Shown here in pieces: positions 1 to 11,789 of a stretch of DNA of 64,000 bases; position 1 is the stretch's first letter, and the number at the start of each line of letters is the position of its first letter. The notes beneath the pieces were generated by a model. That model made no database searches. It was not told the origin of the DNA and saw only the letters and a program-made list of their open reading frames with translations. Source of the stretch: Deferrisoma camini S3R1 (GTDB lineage Bacteria > Desulfobacterota > Deferrisomatia > Deferrisomatales > Deferrisomataceae); contig NZ_JAFN01000001.1 in NCBI RefSeq assembly GCF_000526155.1, forward strand, positions 3,164,264 through 3,228,263. Direction: 5' to 3'. Both the position numbers and the translations under genes were made by a program.

Positions 1-52
1 TCCAAGCCTCCCAGCGTCCCAGCATCCCAGCGGGCCGAAGGCCCGAGGTTAC
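1..52. repeat. flank module of the dispersed intergenic repeat
   Basis: This short leader holds imperfect tandem units of the CCTAGC/CCCAGC type followed by the hairpin-forming GGGCCGAAGGCCC. The same string recurs near 13.2, 16.2, 16.6, 19.5, 24.5, 24.85, 26.0, 26.5 and 40.6 kb. It ends just before the ribosome binding site CGGAGG (54-59) of the first gene. Confidence 0.6.
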
Positions 53-66
53 ACGGAGGCCGCATC

Positions 67-906
67 TTGAACGGCCCGGGCCCCTCGGTGGGTCCGGGCC
101 TTCATCGTCTGGGGCCTGGGGTCTGGATCACCTCGGGCCGGGCCGCCGTGGTGGAGGGGCGGGATCGCTTGGCGGTGGTGGACCCGGGGGACGAGCCGTG
201 GGACATCGTGGGCGAGGAGGTCCGGCGGCTGGAACGCGACACCGGCAAGCCCGTGGGATGGGTGCTGGTCACCCACTCCCACCCGGACCACGTGGCGAAC
301 CTGGCGGTGGCCCGGCGGATGCGGCCCGACGTGCGGGTGGTGGCCCATCCTGCGGGGGGGCTGGGGCCCGACCTGGCGGTGACGGAGGACCGGGCCTTGG
401 ACGAGGTGGGCCCCGGGGTGCGGGCCCTGGCGACCCCAGGCCACTCGGACCGGGGGGACGACCTGTCGTTTTGGGTGCCGCCGGGGATCCTGTTCTCCGG
501 CGACCTGGTCCAGCCCAAGGGCGAGACCTGGGAGCGGGCGTTCTACCCCAGCCCGTACCCCTACTTCCGGGACGGCGACGCGTACCTGGACAGCCTAGCG
601 CGGCTGGAGGCCCTGCCCCTGGAGGTGCTGGTCACGGGCCACCGGGAGATCCGAGTAGGAGACCGGGGCCGGGCCTGGATCCGGTTGACCCGGCGGGCCA
701 TCGAGCGGCTGTTCGAGGAGGCGGCCCGGTGGGAGGGACCTCCCGACCCCGTGGCTGCGGGGCGGGAGGTGTTCCGCCGGCTGTGCCGGGAACGGGGCAT
801 CCCCTCCGAGGCGGTGGAGCGGCGGCTCGCTGGCGCTCCGGGGGAGAGCCCGTTCGAGCGGTTCGATCTGCCCGGGTTCCTGTGGGCGTGGCGGCGGCGC
901 CTTTGA
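67..906 (+). CDS. MBL-fold metallo-hydrolase
   Basis: 279-residue cytoplasmic hydrolase of the metallo-beta-lactamase superfamily. The metal-binding signature HSHPDH is at residues 70-75. It is followed by the usual downstream elements: a TPGHS motif near residue 125 and an FSGDL motif near 147. A GHRE motif near residue 195 could supply the last metal ligand. The C-terminal third is Arg/Glu-rich, as in the glyoxalase II and beta-lactamase-like (LACTB2) group. The start is a TTG, chosen because CGGAGG lies 7 bp upstream. It stands 34 bp ahead of the thioredoxin lipoprotein gene. The substrate cannot be read from the sequence; a thioester or glutathione-type hydrolase is plausible. Confidence 0.8.
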   Translation: MNGPGPSVGPGLHRLGPGVWITSGRAAVVEGRDRLAVVDPGDEPWDIVGEEVRRLERDTGKPVGWVLVTHSHPDHVANLAVARRMRPDVRVVAHPAGGLGPDLAVTEDRALDEVGPGVRALATPGHSDRGDDLSFWVPPGILFSGDLVQPKGETWERAFYPSPYPYFRDGDAYLDSLARLEALPLEVLVTGHREIRVGDRGRAWIRLTRRAIERLFEEAARWEGPPDPVAAGREVFRRLCRERGIPSEAVERRLAGAPGESPFERFDLPGFLWAWRRRL

Positions 907-940
907 CCGGGCCGACCCGCGGCCGTATCCTGGGGCCGCC

Positions 941-1999
941 ATGGAAATCGTGCGAGCCGTTGCCACGGGCCTGATCGGGGCCGCGGTCCTGGTGCTGGGG
1001 GGGTGTTCGGCCCCGCCCCACGAGGGCCCCCAGGAGAAGACCGGCGGAGAGAGCGTCACCGTCGAGGTGAACGCGCTGGCGCCGGCGTTCGCCGGCAAGA
1101 CCCTCGATGGGGGCGTGGTGCGGCTGGCGGACTACATGGGCTCTCGGGTGGTGCTCCTGGAGTTCTGGAGCGTGTTCTGCAAGTCGTGCCTCGACGAGAT
1201 GCCCCACATCGAGGACCTGTACCGCCGGTACGAAGATAAGGGCCTGGCGGTGATCAGCGTGAACACCGACGTGTTCTCGGCCCAGCGCATCCGCCGGTTC
1301 CTCAAGAAGACCGGCATCCGGCCGCCGTACCCGGTGGTGCTGGACGCCCGGCAGGAGGTGGTGAAGGCCTACGGGGTGGAGGTGCTGCCGGTCACCGTGA
1401 TCGTGGACCGGTCGGGATGGATCCGGCTGTACCAGGAGGGCTACCGGCCGGGCGACGAGGATCGGTTCGAGCGGGTCGTGCGGCGGTACCTGGGCCGCAG
1501 GGGGGAGACCGACGTGACCCTGGCGCCCCGGGGGGGGATGACGGCGTTCGCGCCGGCCGGAAGCCGGCTGGTGGAGGTGGGGACCCGGCTGGAGCCGCTC
1601 CGGGGCACGGCCCTGGAGGGCGGCGAGGTCACGATCGGGCCCGGGTCGGCCCACTTCCTGTTTTTCTGGAGCCTGTACTGCCGGCCGTGCCGGAGCGAGT
1701 TCGGGCCGTTGTGGGCGCTGGCCCGGCGCTACCAGCAGAGGGGGGTGCGGTTCTACTCGGTGAACGTGGACACGCCCGCCCTGGGCCACCGGATCCGGCG
1801 GTTCCTAGAGGGCCGGGGCAGCCCGCCGTGCCTGGCCGACTGGGAGGGCAAGGGGGTGGCCCGGGCCCTGGGGGTGCGGGCCACCCCCACGGTCGTGGTG
1901 ATCGACCGGGAGGGGAGGGTGGTGCACGCGTCGGCCGGGAAGGTGGACCTGGAGGCCCTGGAGGCCTCGTTGAAGGGGGTGGCCGCCCCGGCGCGTTGA
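941..1999 (+). CDS. lipoprotein with two tandem TlpA/ResA-like thioredoxin domains
   Basis: 352 residues. The N-terminus is a lipoprotein signal ending in LGGC (residues 19-22), so the protein should be anchored in the envelope. Two complete TlpA/ResA-like domains follow. The first has FWSVFCKSC with a CxxC redox pair near residue 85. The second has [10 protein letters not shown] near residue 247. Each is followed by a cis-Pro strand (VLPVTVIVD and ATPTVVVID). The family usually carries one domain; two active-site pairs in one chain suggest sequential disulfide exchange, for instance in cytochrome c maturation. The cytochrome partner would have to be elsewhere, since no ccm or ccs genes are in the window. 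Confidence 0.85.
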   Translation: MEIVRAVATGLIGAAVLVLGGCSAPPHEGPQEKTGGESVTVEVNALAPAFAGKTLDGGVVRLADYMGSRVVLLEFWSVFCKSCLDEMPHIEDLYRRYEDKGLAVISVNTDVFSAQRIRRFLKKTGIRPPYPVVLDARQEVVKAYGVEVLPVTVIVDRSGWIRLYQEGYRPGDEDRFERVVRRYLGRRGETDVTLAPRGGMTAFAPAGSRLVEVGTRLEPLRGTALEGGEVTIGPGSAHFLFFWSLYCRPCRSEFGPLWALARRYQQRGVRFYSVNVDTPALGHRIRRFLEGRGSPPCLADWEGKGVARALGVRATPTVVVIDREGRVVHASAGKVDLEALEASLKGVAAPAR

Positions 2000-2093
2000 C
2001 ACGGCCGGGGCCGGTGGTATTGATGAATCGATTCGGTTGGAAAAAGAGGGCCGGCCCTTCGGGCCGGAGGGCCGAACACGGAGAGAGAACGCG

Positions 2094-2933
2094 ATGTGGG
2101 ACTACAGCGACAAGGTGAAGGACCATTTCCTCCACCCGCGCAACGTGGGCAAGATGGAGGATGCGGACGCGGTGGGCGAGGTGGGGAGCCTCGCGTGCGG
2201 GGACGCGCTGCGGCTGTACCTGAAGATCGAGGACGAGCGGATCGTGGACGCCAAGTTCCAGACCTTCGGGTGCGGCAGCGCCATCGCCTCGGCCTCGGCC
2301 CTGACCGAGATGGTCAAGGGCAAGACCCTGGACGAGGCGCTCCGGATCACCAACCGGGACATCGCCGACTACCTGGGCGGGCTTCCCAAGGAGAAGATGC
2401 ACTGCTCGGTGATGGGGCGGGAGGCCCTGGAGGCGGCGATCAACAACTACCGGGGCATCGAGACCCCGAAGGCCGAGCTCGAGGGCGAGGTGGTGTGCGA
2501 GTGCTTTGGGGTCACGGACCGGCAGATCCGTCGGGCCATCGAGGAGAACGACCTCCAGACCGTGGAGGACGTGACCCACTACACCAAGGCCGGGGGCGGG
2601 TGCGAGCGGTGCCTGCCGGACATCGAGCGGATCCTGCGGGAGGTCCGGGGGGAGATGCGTCGGGCCAAGGCTCAGCCCGAGGCCAAGCCCCGGCGGCTCA
2701 CGAACCTGCAGCGGATCCAGTTGATCCAGAAGGTGATCGACGAGGAGATCCGGCCGGGGCTCCAGGCCGACGGCGGGGACCTGGAGCTGGTGGACGTGGA
2801 CGGAACCACGGTGTACGTGCGGTTCCGGGGGATGTGCGTGAACTGCCCGTCGAGCCAGGTGACGCTGCAGGACGGGATCGAGGCGAGGCTGCGGGAGATG
2901 GTGGACCCCGAGATCCGGGTGGTGGAGGCGTAG
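2094..2933 (+). CDS. nifU: NifU-type Fe-S cluster scaffold
   Basis: 279-residue three-domain NifU. The N-terminal IscU-like scaffold has cysteines in SLACGD, TFGCGSA and MHCSV. The central BFD-like [2Fe-2S] domain carries CECFG and GGCERC (about residues 137-175). The C-terminal Nfu domain has the cluster-binding CVNCPSS motif. ATG 2094 is preferred over an upstream in-frame ATG because the scaffold begins MWDYSDKV and because a GGAGAG ribosome site lies just upstream. A 7-bp GC hairpin (2051-2067) sits in the leader. nifS follows after 4 bp. No nitrogenase genes are near, so general Fe-S assembly is the likely role. Confidence 0.95.
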   Translation: MWDYSDKVKDHFLHPRNVGKMEDADAVGEVGSLACGDALRLYLKIEDERIVDAKFQTFGCGSAIASASALTEMVKGKTLDEALRITNRDIADYLGGLPKEKMHCSVMGREALEAAINNYRGIETPKAELEGEVVCECFGVTDRQIRRAIEENDLQTVEDVTHYTKAGGGCERCLPDIERILREVRGEMRRAKAQPEAKPRRLTNLQRIQLIQKVIDEEIRPGLQADGGDLELVDVDGTTVYVRFRGMCVNCPSSQVTLQDGIEARLREMVDPEIRVVEA

Positions 2934-2937
2934 GACC

Positions 2938-4119
2938 ATGCGAACGATCTATCTCGACAACAACGCGACGACCCGGGTGGATCCGGCCGTGTTCGAGGAG
3001 ATGCGGCCGTACTTCTGCGAGCTGTACGGCAACCCCTCGAGCATGCACACGTTCGGAGGACAGGTGGCGCGGAAGCTGGCCGAGGCCCGGGAGCGGGTGG
3101 CCGAGCTGCTGGGCGCCGACCCCTCCGAGATCGTGTTCACGAGCTGCGGCACCGAGGGGGACAACACCGCGATCCGCTCGGCCCTCGAGGCCCAGCCCGA
3201 GAAGCGCCACGTGGTGACCACCCGGGTGGAGCACCCGGCCGTGCTGAACCTGGTGAACCATCTGATCAAGAAGGGCTACCACGTGACCCTGCTGGGGGTG
3301 GACGAGCACGGCATGATCGACCTGCAGGAGCTGGAGGACAGCCTGCGCGAGGACACGGCCGTGGTGTCGATCATGTGGGCCAACAACGAGACCGGCACCG
3401 TGTTCCCCGTGGAGCGGGCGGCCGAGATCGTGAAGAGCCGGGGGATCCTGTTCCACACCGACGCCGTGCAGGCCGTGGGCAAGGTGCCCATCGACCTGCG
3501 GTCGCTGCCGATCGACTTCCTGGTGCTGTCGGGGCACAAGCTCCACGCGCCCAAGGGCGTGGGGGCCCTGTACGTGCGCAAGGGCACCCCCTACCGGCCG
3601 TTCCTGATCGGGGGCCACCAGGAGCGGGGCCGCCGGGGCGGCACCGAGAACGTGCCGGGGATCATCGCGCTGGGCAAGGCGTGCGAGCTGGCCCGGCAGC
3701 ACATGGCCGAGGAGAACACCCGGGTGCGGGCCCTGCGGGACCGGCTGGAGAAGGGGCTGCTGGCCGCCGTGCCGGACACCCGTCTCAACGGCCACCCCAC
3801 CGAGCGGCTGCCCAACACGGTGAACCTGTCGTTCAAGTACGTGGAGGGGGAGGCGATCCTGCTGCTGCTCGACCAGATCGGGGTGTGCGCCAGCTCGGGG
3901 TCGGCCTGCACCTCGGGCAGCCTGGAGCCGTCCCACGTGCTGCGGGCCATGGGGGTGCCGTTCACCTTCGCCCACGGCTCCGTGCGGTTCAGCCTGAGCC
4001 GGTTCAACACCGGGGAGGAGGTGGACTTCGTGGTGGCCGAGATGCCCAAGATCATCGAGCGGCTCCGGTCGATCTCGCCGTTTTCCGAGGAGCACGAGCC
4101 TTCGGTGGGCGCGTGCTGA
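2938..4119 (+). CDS. nifS: cysteine desulfurase NifS/IscS family
   Basis: 393-residue PLP enzyme that takes sulfur from cysteine for cluster assembly on NifU. The N-terminus is YLDNNATT. The PLP lysine is K201 in SGHKLHAPKG, and the persulfide-bearing cysteine is C324 in SSGSACTSG, in the short-loop class I form typical of NifS/IscS. Length is normal for the family. It lies 4 bp after nifU, so translation is probably coupled. A NifS/NifU pair is common in anaerobic bacteria as the housekeeping Fe-S system. Confidence 0.95.
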   Translation: MRTIYLDNNATTRVDPAVFEEMRPYFCELYGNPSSMHTFGGQVARKLAEARERVAELLGADPSEIVFTSCGTEGDNTAIRSALEAQPEKRHVVTTRVEHPAVLNLVNHLIKKGYHVTLLGVDEHGMIDLQELEDSLREDTAVVSIMWANNETGTVFPVERAAEIVKSRGILFHTDAVQAVGKVPIDLRSLPIDFLVLSGHKLHAPKGVGALYVRKGTPYRPFLIGGHQERGRRGGTENVPGIIALGKACELARQHMAEENTRVRALRDRLEKGLLAAVPDTRLNGHPTERLPNTVNLSFKYVEGEAILLLLDQIGVCASSGSACTSGSLEPSHVLRAMGVPFTFAHGSVRFSLSRFNTGEEVDFVVAEMPKIIERLRSISPFSEEHEPSVGAC

Positions 4120-4136
4120 GCCGCTCGTAGGGACCC

Positions 4137-4721
4137 ATGAGCGGCGGACCGCCGGCGTCGTCGGAGGTGAGGGACCTGGAGCAACGGGTGGAGGAGCTGC
4201 GGAGGGAGTACGATCACTTCCTGGCCGGGGTGCGCCGCACCGAGCCCGAGAAGTTGCGGCGGGACCTGGAGCGGGAGCTGCGGCGGCTGGTGGGGTCGCC
4301 CCTGCTGACCACGGCGGAGCGGTTTCGGGTCACGACGCTGGCCCACCGGTTCCGGGCCCTGGAGTCCCGTGTCCGCAAGCTGATGGAGCGGCGGGAGGCC
4401 CGCAAGGCGCGGGTAGGGGCCGAGGCGCAGGGGGGGGCGGAGATCGTGGTGGATCGGCTGCTGCTCGGCAACCCGGCGGCCCTCGAGCGCTACGTGGGCC
4501 GGCTGCACCGGGAGATCTCCCGGGCGTCCGGGGGGCGGGCGCCGGTGTCCCTGGAGACCCTGCGGGACCGGATCGTGGCCGCGGCCGGGGCGCACCTGGA
4601 CCGGGAGGGGGTGGCGGGGGTTCGGTTCCGGGTGGAGGTGAGCGACGGCCGGCCCCGGGTGAAGGGGGACGTGTTGGTGCGTCGGGGCGGGGAGGGCAAG
4701 GGTGGCCCCACCCAGGGTTGA
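4137..4721 (+). CDS. coiled-coil protein resembling the MXAN_5187 C-terminal family
   Basis: 194 residues without signal peptide or membrane segment. Residues 8-35 and 75-100 look like coiled coil (DLEQRVEELRREYDHFLAG). The middle stretch with ERFRVTTLAHRFRALESR, and a C-terminal part with helix plus RFRVEVSDGRPRVKGD, resemble a deltaproteobacterial family named after MXAN_5187. That assignment rests on memory of the pattern. The gene lies 17 bp after nifS and may be co-transcribed. It converges on the pentapeptide gene 12 bp away. No catalytic motif is visible. Confidence 0.6.
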   Translation: MSGGPPASSEVRDLEQRVEELRREYDHFLAGVRRTEPEKLRRDLERELRRLVGSPLLTTAERFRVTTLAHRFRALESRVRKLMERREARKARVGAEAQGGAEIVVDRLLLGNPAALERYVGRLHREISRASGGRAPVSLETLRDRIVAAAGAHLDREGVAGVRFRVEVSDGRPRVKGDVLVRRGGEGKGGPTQG

Positions 4722-4733
4722 GGGTCGGGGTCT

Positions 4734-5186
4734 TCAGCGGCCCAGGCGGCGCAGCAGGGCGACCAGGGGGTCGTGGCGGAGCCGGGTGCCCCGGTCCACG
4801 GCCAGGCGGATCTCTTCGGCGCGCACGTCCGAGGGAAACACCGCGGCCGTGATGTCCGCGCCCAACAGGCAGGCCCCTTCGAGCCGGGCCTCGGCCAGGT
4901 AGGCGTTGTAGAGGTTGGCCCGGGAGAGGTTGGCGCCCTCGAGGTCGGCCCCCTCCAGGTTGGCGAACCGCAGGGACGCCCCCTCCAGGTCGGCCGCGGC
5001 CAGGTGGGCCCGGACGAGCCGGGCCCGGTCGAGGCGCACGCCCGAGAGGTCCACACCCTCGAGCCGGGCCGCGGTGAGGTCGGCGCCCGAGAGGTCCACG
5101 ATCTGACGGCGCTTGCGGGCCACCTCGTTGAACGCCTCCACGTCGCCGCGCTCGAGCAGGGTCAGCAGTTCGGTGCGCAGGTCCAC
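4734..5186 (-). CDS. pentapeptide repeat protein
   Basis: 150 residues. About 13 consecutive A(D/N)LxxA-type pentapeptides run from residue 32 to 113 (DLSGADLTAA, DLEGASLRFA, NLEGADLEGA, NLSRANLYNA). They predict a right-handed quadrilateral beta-helix. A short N-terminal helix (LRTELLTLLERGDVEAFNEVA) precedes it. A C-terminal segment with RAEEIRLAVDRGT is a common cap. Members of this family include gyrase-protecting proteins, but nothing here shows that role. Upstream of its start lies one of the dispersed structured repeats. Confidence 0.85.
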   Translation of the reverse strand: MDLRTELLTLLERGDVEAFNEVARKRRQIVDLSGADLTAARLEGVDLSGVRLDRARLVRAHLAAADLEGASLRFANLEGADLEGANLSRANLYNAYLAEARLEGACLLGADITAAVFPSDVRAEEIRLAVDRGTRLRHDPLVALLRRLGR

Positions 5187-5255
5187 GGGGCCTCTCCGGG
5201 ATCAACGGGGGTCACATGAACCCGGCGACAAGATAGTCGCGTCACCTCGGAGCGC

Positions 5256-5441
5256 GGGGCAAGGGACCTGCCTCCGGCCGGGCGCGAAGCCGGGCATGAG
5301 ATTCGCCGCGCAGGCATGGGACCGAAGAGCTGGTTTCATGACAACTCGGTGGAATCCGAACCATTTCGCGGTCCGAGCGTCAGAGGCGCTGCGCGGCGAG
5401 CTAAGGGGCCGCACCCGGCTCTCCGGCAGGTCCCTTGCCCC
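5256..5441. repeat. structured intergenic repeat, copy A (perfect 17-bp inverted ends)
   Basis: 186-bp element whose left end GGGGCAAGGGACCTGCC (5256-5272) is perfectly complementary to the right end (5425-5441). An inner stem pairs 5278-5286 with 5410-5418. The interior shares long stretches with copies at 16305-16490 and 40327-40512 and less with 24609-24794. It fills most of the 347-bp spacer between the pentapeptide gene and the atp terminator. No ORF of substance is inside. Confidence 0.75.
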
Positions 5442-5486
5442 TCCGAGCAGGGAGCGATAGCGCCTGTTTATCCGCCGGGCTAATGA

Positions 5487-5513
5487 AAAGGGGCACCCAC
5501 GGGGCGCCCCTTT
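5487..5513 (-). terminator. rho-independent terminator of the atp operon
   Basis: On the minus strand a 12-bp stem (5502-5513 pairing with 5487-5498, one G-U) with a 3-base loop is followed by a T-run. It lies 21 bp beyond the atpC stop codon and so closes the ATP synthase transcript. Confidence 0.85.
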
Positions 5514-5533
5514 CGCTGTGTCTGGGGCCTGGG

Positions 5534-5950
5534 TCAGCGCAGGTGGCGGCTGGCCACCTGGATGCGGTTCACGGCCCGCTCCAGTTTGGCCTGGGCCTCG
5601 GCGTACTCCCGGGACTCGTGGCTGAGCCGCTGGAGCTCGGCCTCGGCCTCGGCCTTCTCGGCCTCGGCCAGGGACAGGTCGATCTCCGAGGGGAACTCGG
5701 CCTCCTCGGCGAGCACCGTGACCTTTTCGTGCTGCACCTCGGCGAACCCGTGCCGCAGGGCCAGGAAGTGCTCCTCCCCGCCGATGCGGTACATGAGCTC
5801 GCCCACGCCCAGGGCCGTGAGGAACGGGGTGTGCCCCGGAAGCACGCCGAACTCGCCCTCGATGCCGGGCGCCGTGACCTCGTCGACCTCGTCGCTGACC
5901 AGGAGGCGCTGGGGGGTGACCACCTCCAGCCGAAACCGCTGCTGTGCCAT
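5534..5950 (-). CDS. atpC: ATP synthase F1 subunit epsilon
   Basis: 138 residues. The N-terminal beta-sandwich begins with FRLEVVTPQRLLVSDEVDEV and contains GEFGVLPGHTPFLTAL, the family signature. The C-terminal helical hairpin (EAEKAEAEAELQRL) is full length. Epsilon links the gamma shaft to the c-ring and can inhibit ATP hydrolysis. It is the last gene of the minus-strand atp operon, 15 bp after atpD, and ends just before a strong terminator. Confidence 0.95.
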   Translation of the reverse strand: MAQQRFRLEVVTPQRLLVSDEVDEVTAPGIEGEFGVLPGHTPFLTALGVGELMYRIGGEEHFLALRHGFAEVQHEKVTVLAEEAEFPSEIDLSLAEAEKAEAEAELQRLSHESREYAEAQAKLERAVNRIQVASRHLR

Positions 5951-5965
5951 GGGGTCCTCCCCGGG

Positions 5966-8287
<2,322 letters not shown>

Positions 8288-8307
8288 GGGCTAACGCTCC
8301 CTAGGGA

Positions 8308-9819
<1,512 letters not shown>

Positions 9820-9826
9820 GGCTCTC

Positions 9827-10369
9827 TCACCCCTTCATCAAGCTGTCGCGCAGCCGCTGGAGTTGGGTGCGCAAGCTGGCATCGAAAACGAGGTTGCCGA
9901 CCCGCGCCATGACCCCCCCGAGGATCTCGGGGGACTGGCGGGTCGAAAGGACGATCTCCTTCTGGAGCCGCTTGGCCAGGGCCTGGCGGATGGCCTCGAG
10001 CTCGGCCTCGTCCAGCGGCAGGGCGGTGACCACCTCGCCCCGCACCCGGCCGGCGGCCTCGTCGGCCAGGGTGTCGTAGGCCTCGAGGATGTCGGGCAGG
10101 GCGGGGAGCTTGCGGGCCTCGAGGAGCACCCGGAGGAAGTTGGCCACCAGATCCGAGGGCCCCAGCCTCTCGAGGAGGGCCCCGAGCACCTCGGCCTTGA
10201 CCCGGCGGGGAAGCACGGGCGTCAGGAGGGTGGTGCGCAGCTCGGGGTTGGAGGCCAGCAGATCGTAGAGCTCCCGAAGCTCCTGTCCCACGGGTTCGAT
10301 CCGGCCCTGCTCGCGGGCCAGCTCGAACAAGGCCTTGGCGTAACGGCGGGCGATGCGCTTCCGGTTCAA
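9827..10369 (-). CDS. atpH: ATP synthase F1 subunit delta
   Basis: 180-residue OSCP/delta protein. The N-terminal helical bundle starts [18 protein letters not shown]. The C-terminal domain ends with [23 protein letters not shown], the family signature. It connects the peripheral b/b' stalk to the top of F1. The start codon overlaps the atpF stop (ATGA, 10366-10369), so translation is coupled. Confidence 0.95.
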   Translation of the reverse strand: MNRKRIARRYAKALFELAREQGRIEPVGQELRELYDLLASNPELRTTLLTPVLPRRVKAEVLGALLERLGPSDLVANFLRVLLEARKLPALPDILEAYDTLADEAAGRVRGEVVTALPLDEAELEAIRQALAKRLQKEIVLSTRQSPEILGGVMARVGNLVFDASLRTQLQRLRDSLMKG

Positions 10370-10941
10370 TGGAGTCCCTCGACGCGCTCAACGGTGAAAG
10401 CGACGGCCTTCTTCTGGTCCTCGGGGCCGTAGGCCTTGCGGAGGATCTCCTCGGCCAGGCTGACGGCCAGTTGGGCGGCCTCGGCCCGGAGCTGGTCCCG
10501 GGCCCGCTTGACCTCGCTCTGGGCCGAGGCCTCGGCCTGGCGGCGGATGGACTCGGCCGCCTTGTCGGCCTCGGCCAGGATGCGCTCCTGCTGGCGCTTG
10601 CCCTCGGCCTCGAAGTCGGCCCGGAGCCGGGCGATCTCGTCCTCCAGGTGGGCGACCCGGTCCTTGTACTCCCGGAGCTTGGCCTGGGCCGCCTCCAGGG
10701 CCTTGCGCGACTCCTCCAGGGCCCGGCGGATGTTCTCGCGGCGGTCCTGCAGGGCCTGGGGCACGGTCTTGCGCAGGGCGAAGTAGAGGATGCCCACCAG
10801 GATACCGAAGTTCACGAACTTCATGCCCAGGGCGAACCAGGGGTTGCCGCCCCCCTCGCCGCCGCTGGCGAAGGCGACCGCCGGGAGCAGCAGGGCGGCG
10901 GCCGAGAGCGCCACCGCACGGGCGCGGACCAGCGAACGCAT
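10366..10941 (-). CDS. atpF: ATP synthase F0 subunit b, with signal-like N-terminus
   Basis: 191 residues. An N-terminal signal-like segment (MRSLVRARAVALSAAALLLP) precedes a short Gly-rich loop and the single membrane helix (KFVNFGILVGILYFALRKTV). A long charged coiled coil follows, with repeated EAEGKRQQERILAEA-type heptads. The extra leader is seen in other deltaproteobacterial b subunits. ATG 10941 overlaps the upstream stop as ATGA and has AAAGGAGGG upstream. Together with the next gene it forms a b/b' heterodimeric stator. Confidence 0.92.
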   Translation of the reverse strand: MRSLVRARAVALSAAALLLPAVAFASGGEGGGNPWFALGMKFVNFGILVGILYFALRKTVPQALQDRRENIRRALEESRKALEAAQAKLREYKDRVAHLEDEIARLRADFEAEGKRQQERILAEADKAAESIRRQAEASAQSEVKRARDQLRAEAAQLAVSLAEEILRKAYGPEDQKKAVAFTVERVEGLH

Positions 10942-11369
10942 CAGGCAACCCTCCTTTCGAGAAGGCGCTCGGCCAGATCCTGGGCCAAGGTGCGGGCGTC
11001 GGCCTCCAGCACCTTGCGGGCCTCGTCGGCCTCGGCGCGGACCTGGGCCCGGATCTTGGCCAGCTGGGTCTCCGCCTCGGCCGCGGCGTCGGCCAGGAGC
11101 TTCTGGCGCCGGGCCTCGGCCTCGTGGACGAGCCGGGTGCGGACCCGGTCGGCCTCGGCCTTGGCCTCGCGGATCTTGGCCTGGTAGTCGGCCCAGATGG
11201 ACTCCGCCTCGGCCTCCAGGGTCTCGGCCTGGCGGCGTCGGCCCTCGGTGCGCTCCTGGCGTTCCTGGAGGACCCGGAGCATGGGCCGGAACAGGATCCG
11301 ATCCAGCAGGACCATCAGGACGAGAAAGTTGACGAGTTGGATGATCAGGGTGGCGTTCAGATCGATCAC
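10941..11369 (-). CDS. ATP synthase F0 subunit b' (second b-type stator)
   Basis: 142 residues from GTG 11369. That start is preferred over longer upstream frames because GGAGGAGT lies just upstream and because the protein then starts IDLNATLIIQLVNFLVLMVLLD, directly with the membrane helix. The remainder is a long Ala/Glu/Arg coiled coil. No signal-like leader is present, unlike the neighbouring b subunit. It is the first gene behind an internal promoter. Confidence 0.9.
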   Translation of the reverse strand: MIDLNATLIIQLVNFLVLMVLLDRILFRPMLRVLQERQERTEGRRRQAETLEAEAESIWADYQAKIREAKAEADRVRTRLVHEAEARRQKLLADAAAEAETQLAKIRAQVRAEADEARKVLEADARTLAQDLAERLLERRVA

Positions 11370-11409
11370 GGGAACACTCCTCCCAAGGGCCCGGCGGAAA
11401 GCGGCCGCG

Positions 11410-11438
11410 ATGATACACGAACCCCCCCCGGGAATCAA
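11410..11438 (-). promoter_or_regulatory. sigma70-type promoter for the b'-b-delta-alpha-gamma-beta-epsilon genes
   Basis: On the minus strand TTGATT (11433-11438) and TATCAT (11410-11415) are separated by exactly 17 bp, 41 bp ahead of the b' start codon. It splits the ATP synthase genes into an F0 (a, c) part and a stator/F1 part that can be transcribed independently. Confidence 0.65.
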
Positions 11439-11483
11439 ACACCCGAAAGGTGAAAAGAAACGGGCGGGTTTCGGCGGTTATGG

Positions 11484-11500
11484 GGCCCCGGGAGGGGGCC
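11484..11500 (-). terminator. possible terminator or attenuator after the c-subunit gene
   Basis: On the minus strand GGCCCC (11495-11500) pairs with GGGGCC (11484-11489). A T-rich stretch follows only about 40 bp further on, so this is a weak candidate. It lies 8 bp after the atpE stop and before the internal promoter. Confidence 0.35.
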
Positions 11501-11508
11501 GGTCGGCC

Positions 11509-11757
11509 CTACACGACGAAGATCAGGAGCAGCGCGACGACCAGGGCGTAGATGCCGGTGGACTCGGACACGGCCTGGCCCACCAGCATGGTGCGGGTCA
11601 GGAGGTTGGCGTGCTCCGGGGCCCGGGCGATGCCCTCGCAGGCCTTGCCGGCAGCGAACCCCTCGCCGATGCCGGGGCCGATGGCGCCGAACCCCATGGC
11701 GATGCCGGCGCCGAGGAGGGCTGCGGCTCGGACCAGGTCTGCTCCGGTGATGTCCAT
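11509..11757 (-). CDS. atpE: ATP synthase F0 subunit c (single hairpin)
   Basis: 82-residue proteolipid: two membrane helices joined by a polar loop ([12 protein letters not shown]). The ion-binding carboxylate is E65 in [12 protein letters not shown]32, V63, S66, T67 and Y70 also match the ligand set described for sodium-binding c subunits (Q/E32-V63-E65-S66-T67-Y70), so sodium coupling is possible; that is inference from residues only. AAAGGAG precedes the ATG. It lies 32 bp downstream of a second, fused c-type gene, so the ring may be built from two kinds of subunit. Confidence 0.93.
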   Translation of the reverse strand: MDITGADLVRAAALLGAGIAMGFGAIGPGIGEGFAAGKACEGIARAPEHANLLTRTMLVGQAVSESTGIYALVVALLLIFVV

Positions 11758-11789
11758 GGGACGACTCCTTTCCTGGGTGAGGGTCCAGA

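Noticed and set aside
2094-4119. nifU-nifS as part of a nitrogen-fixation cluster
   Set aside because: No nitrogenase or nif regulatory gene is nearby; the pair is commonly the general Fe-S system in anaerobes.
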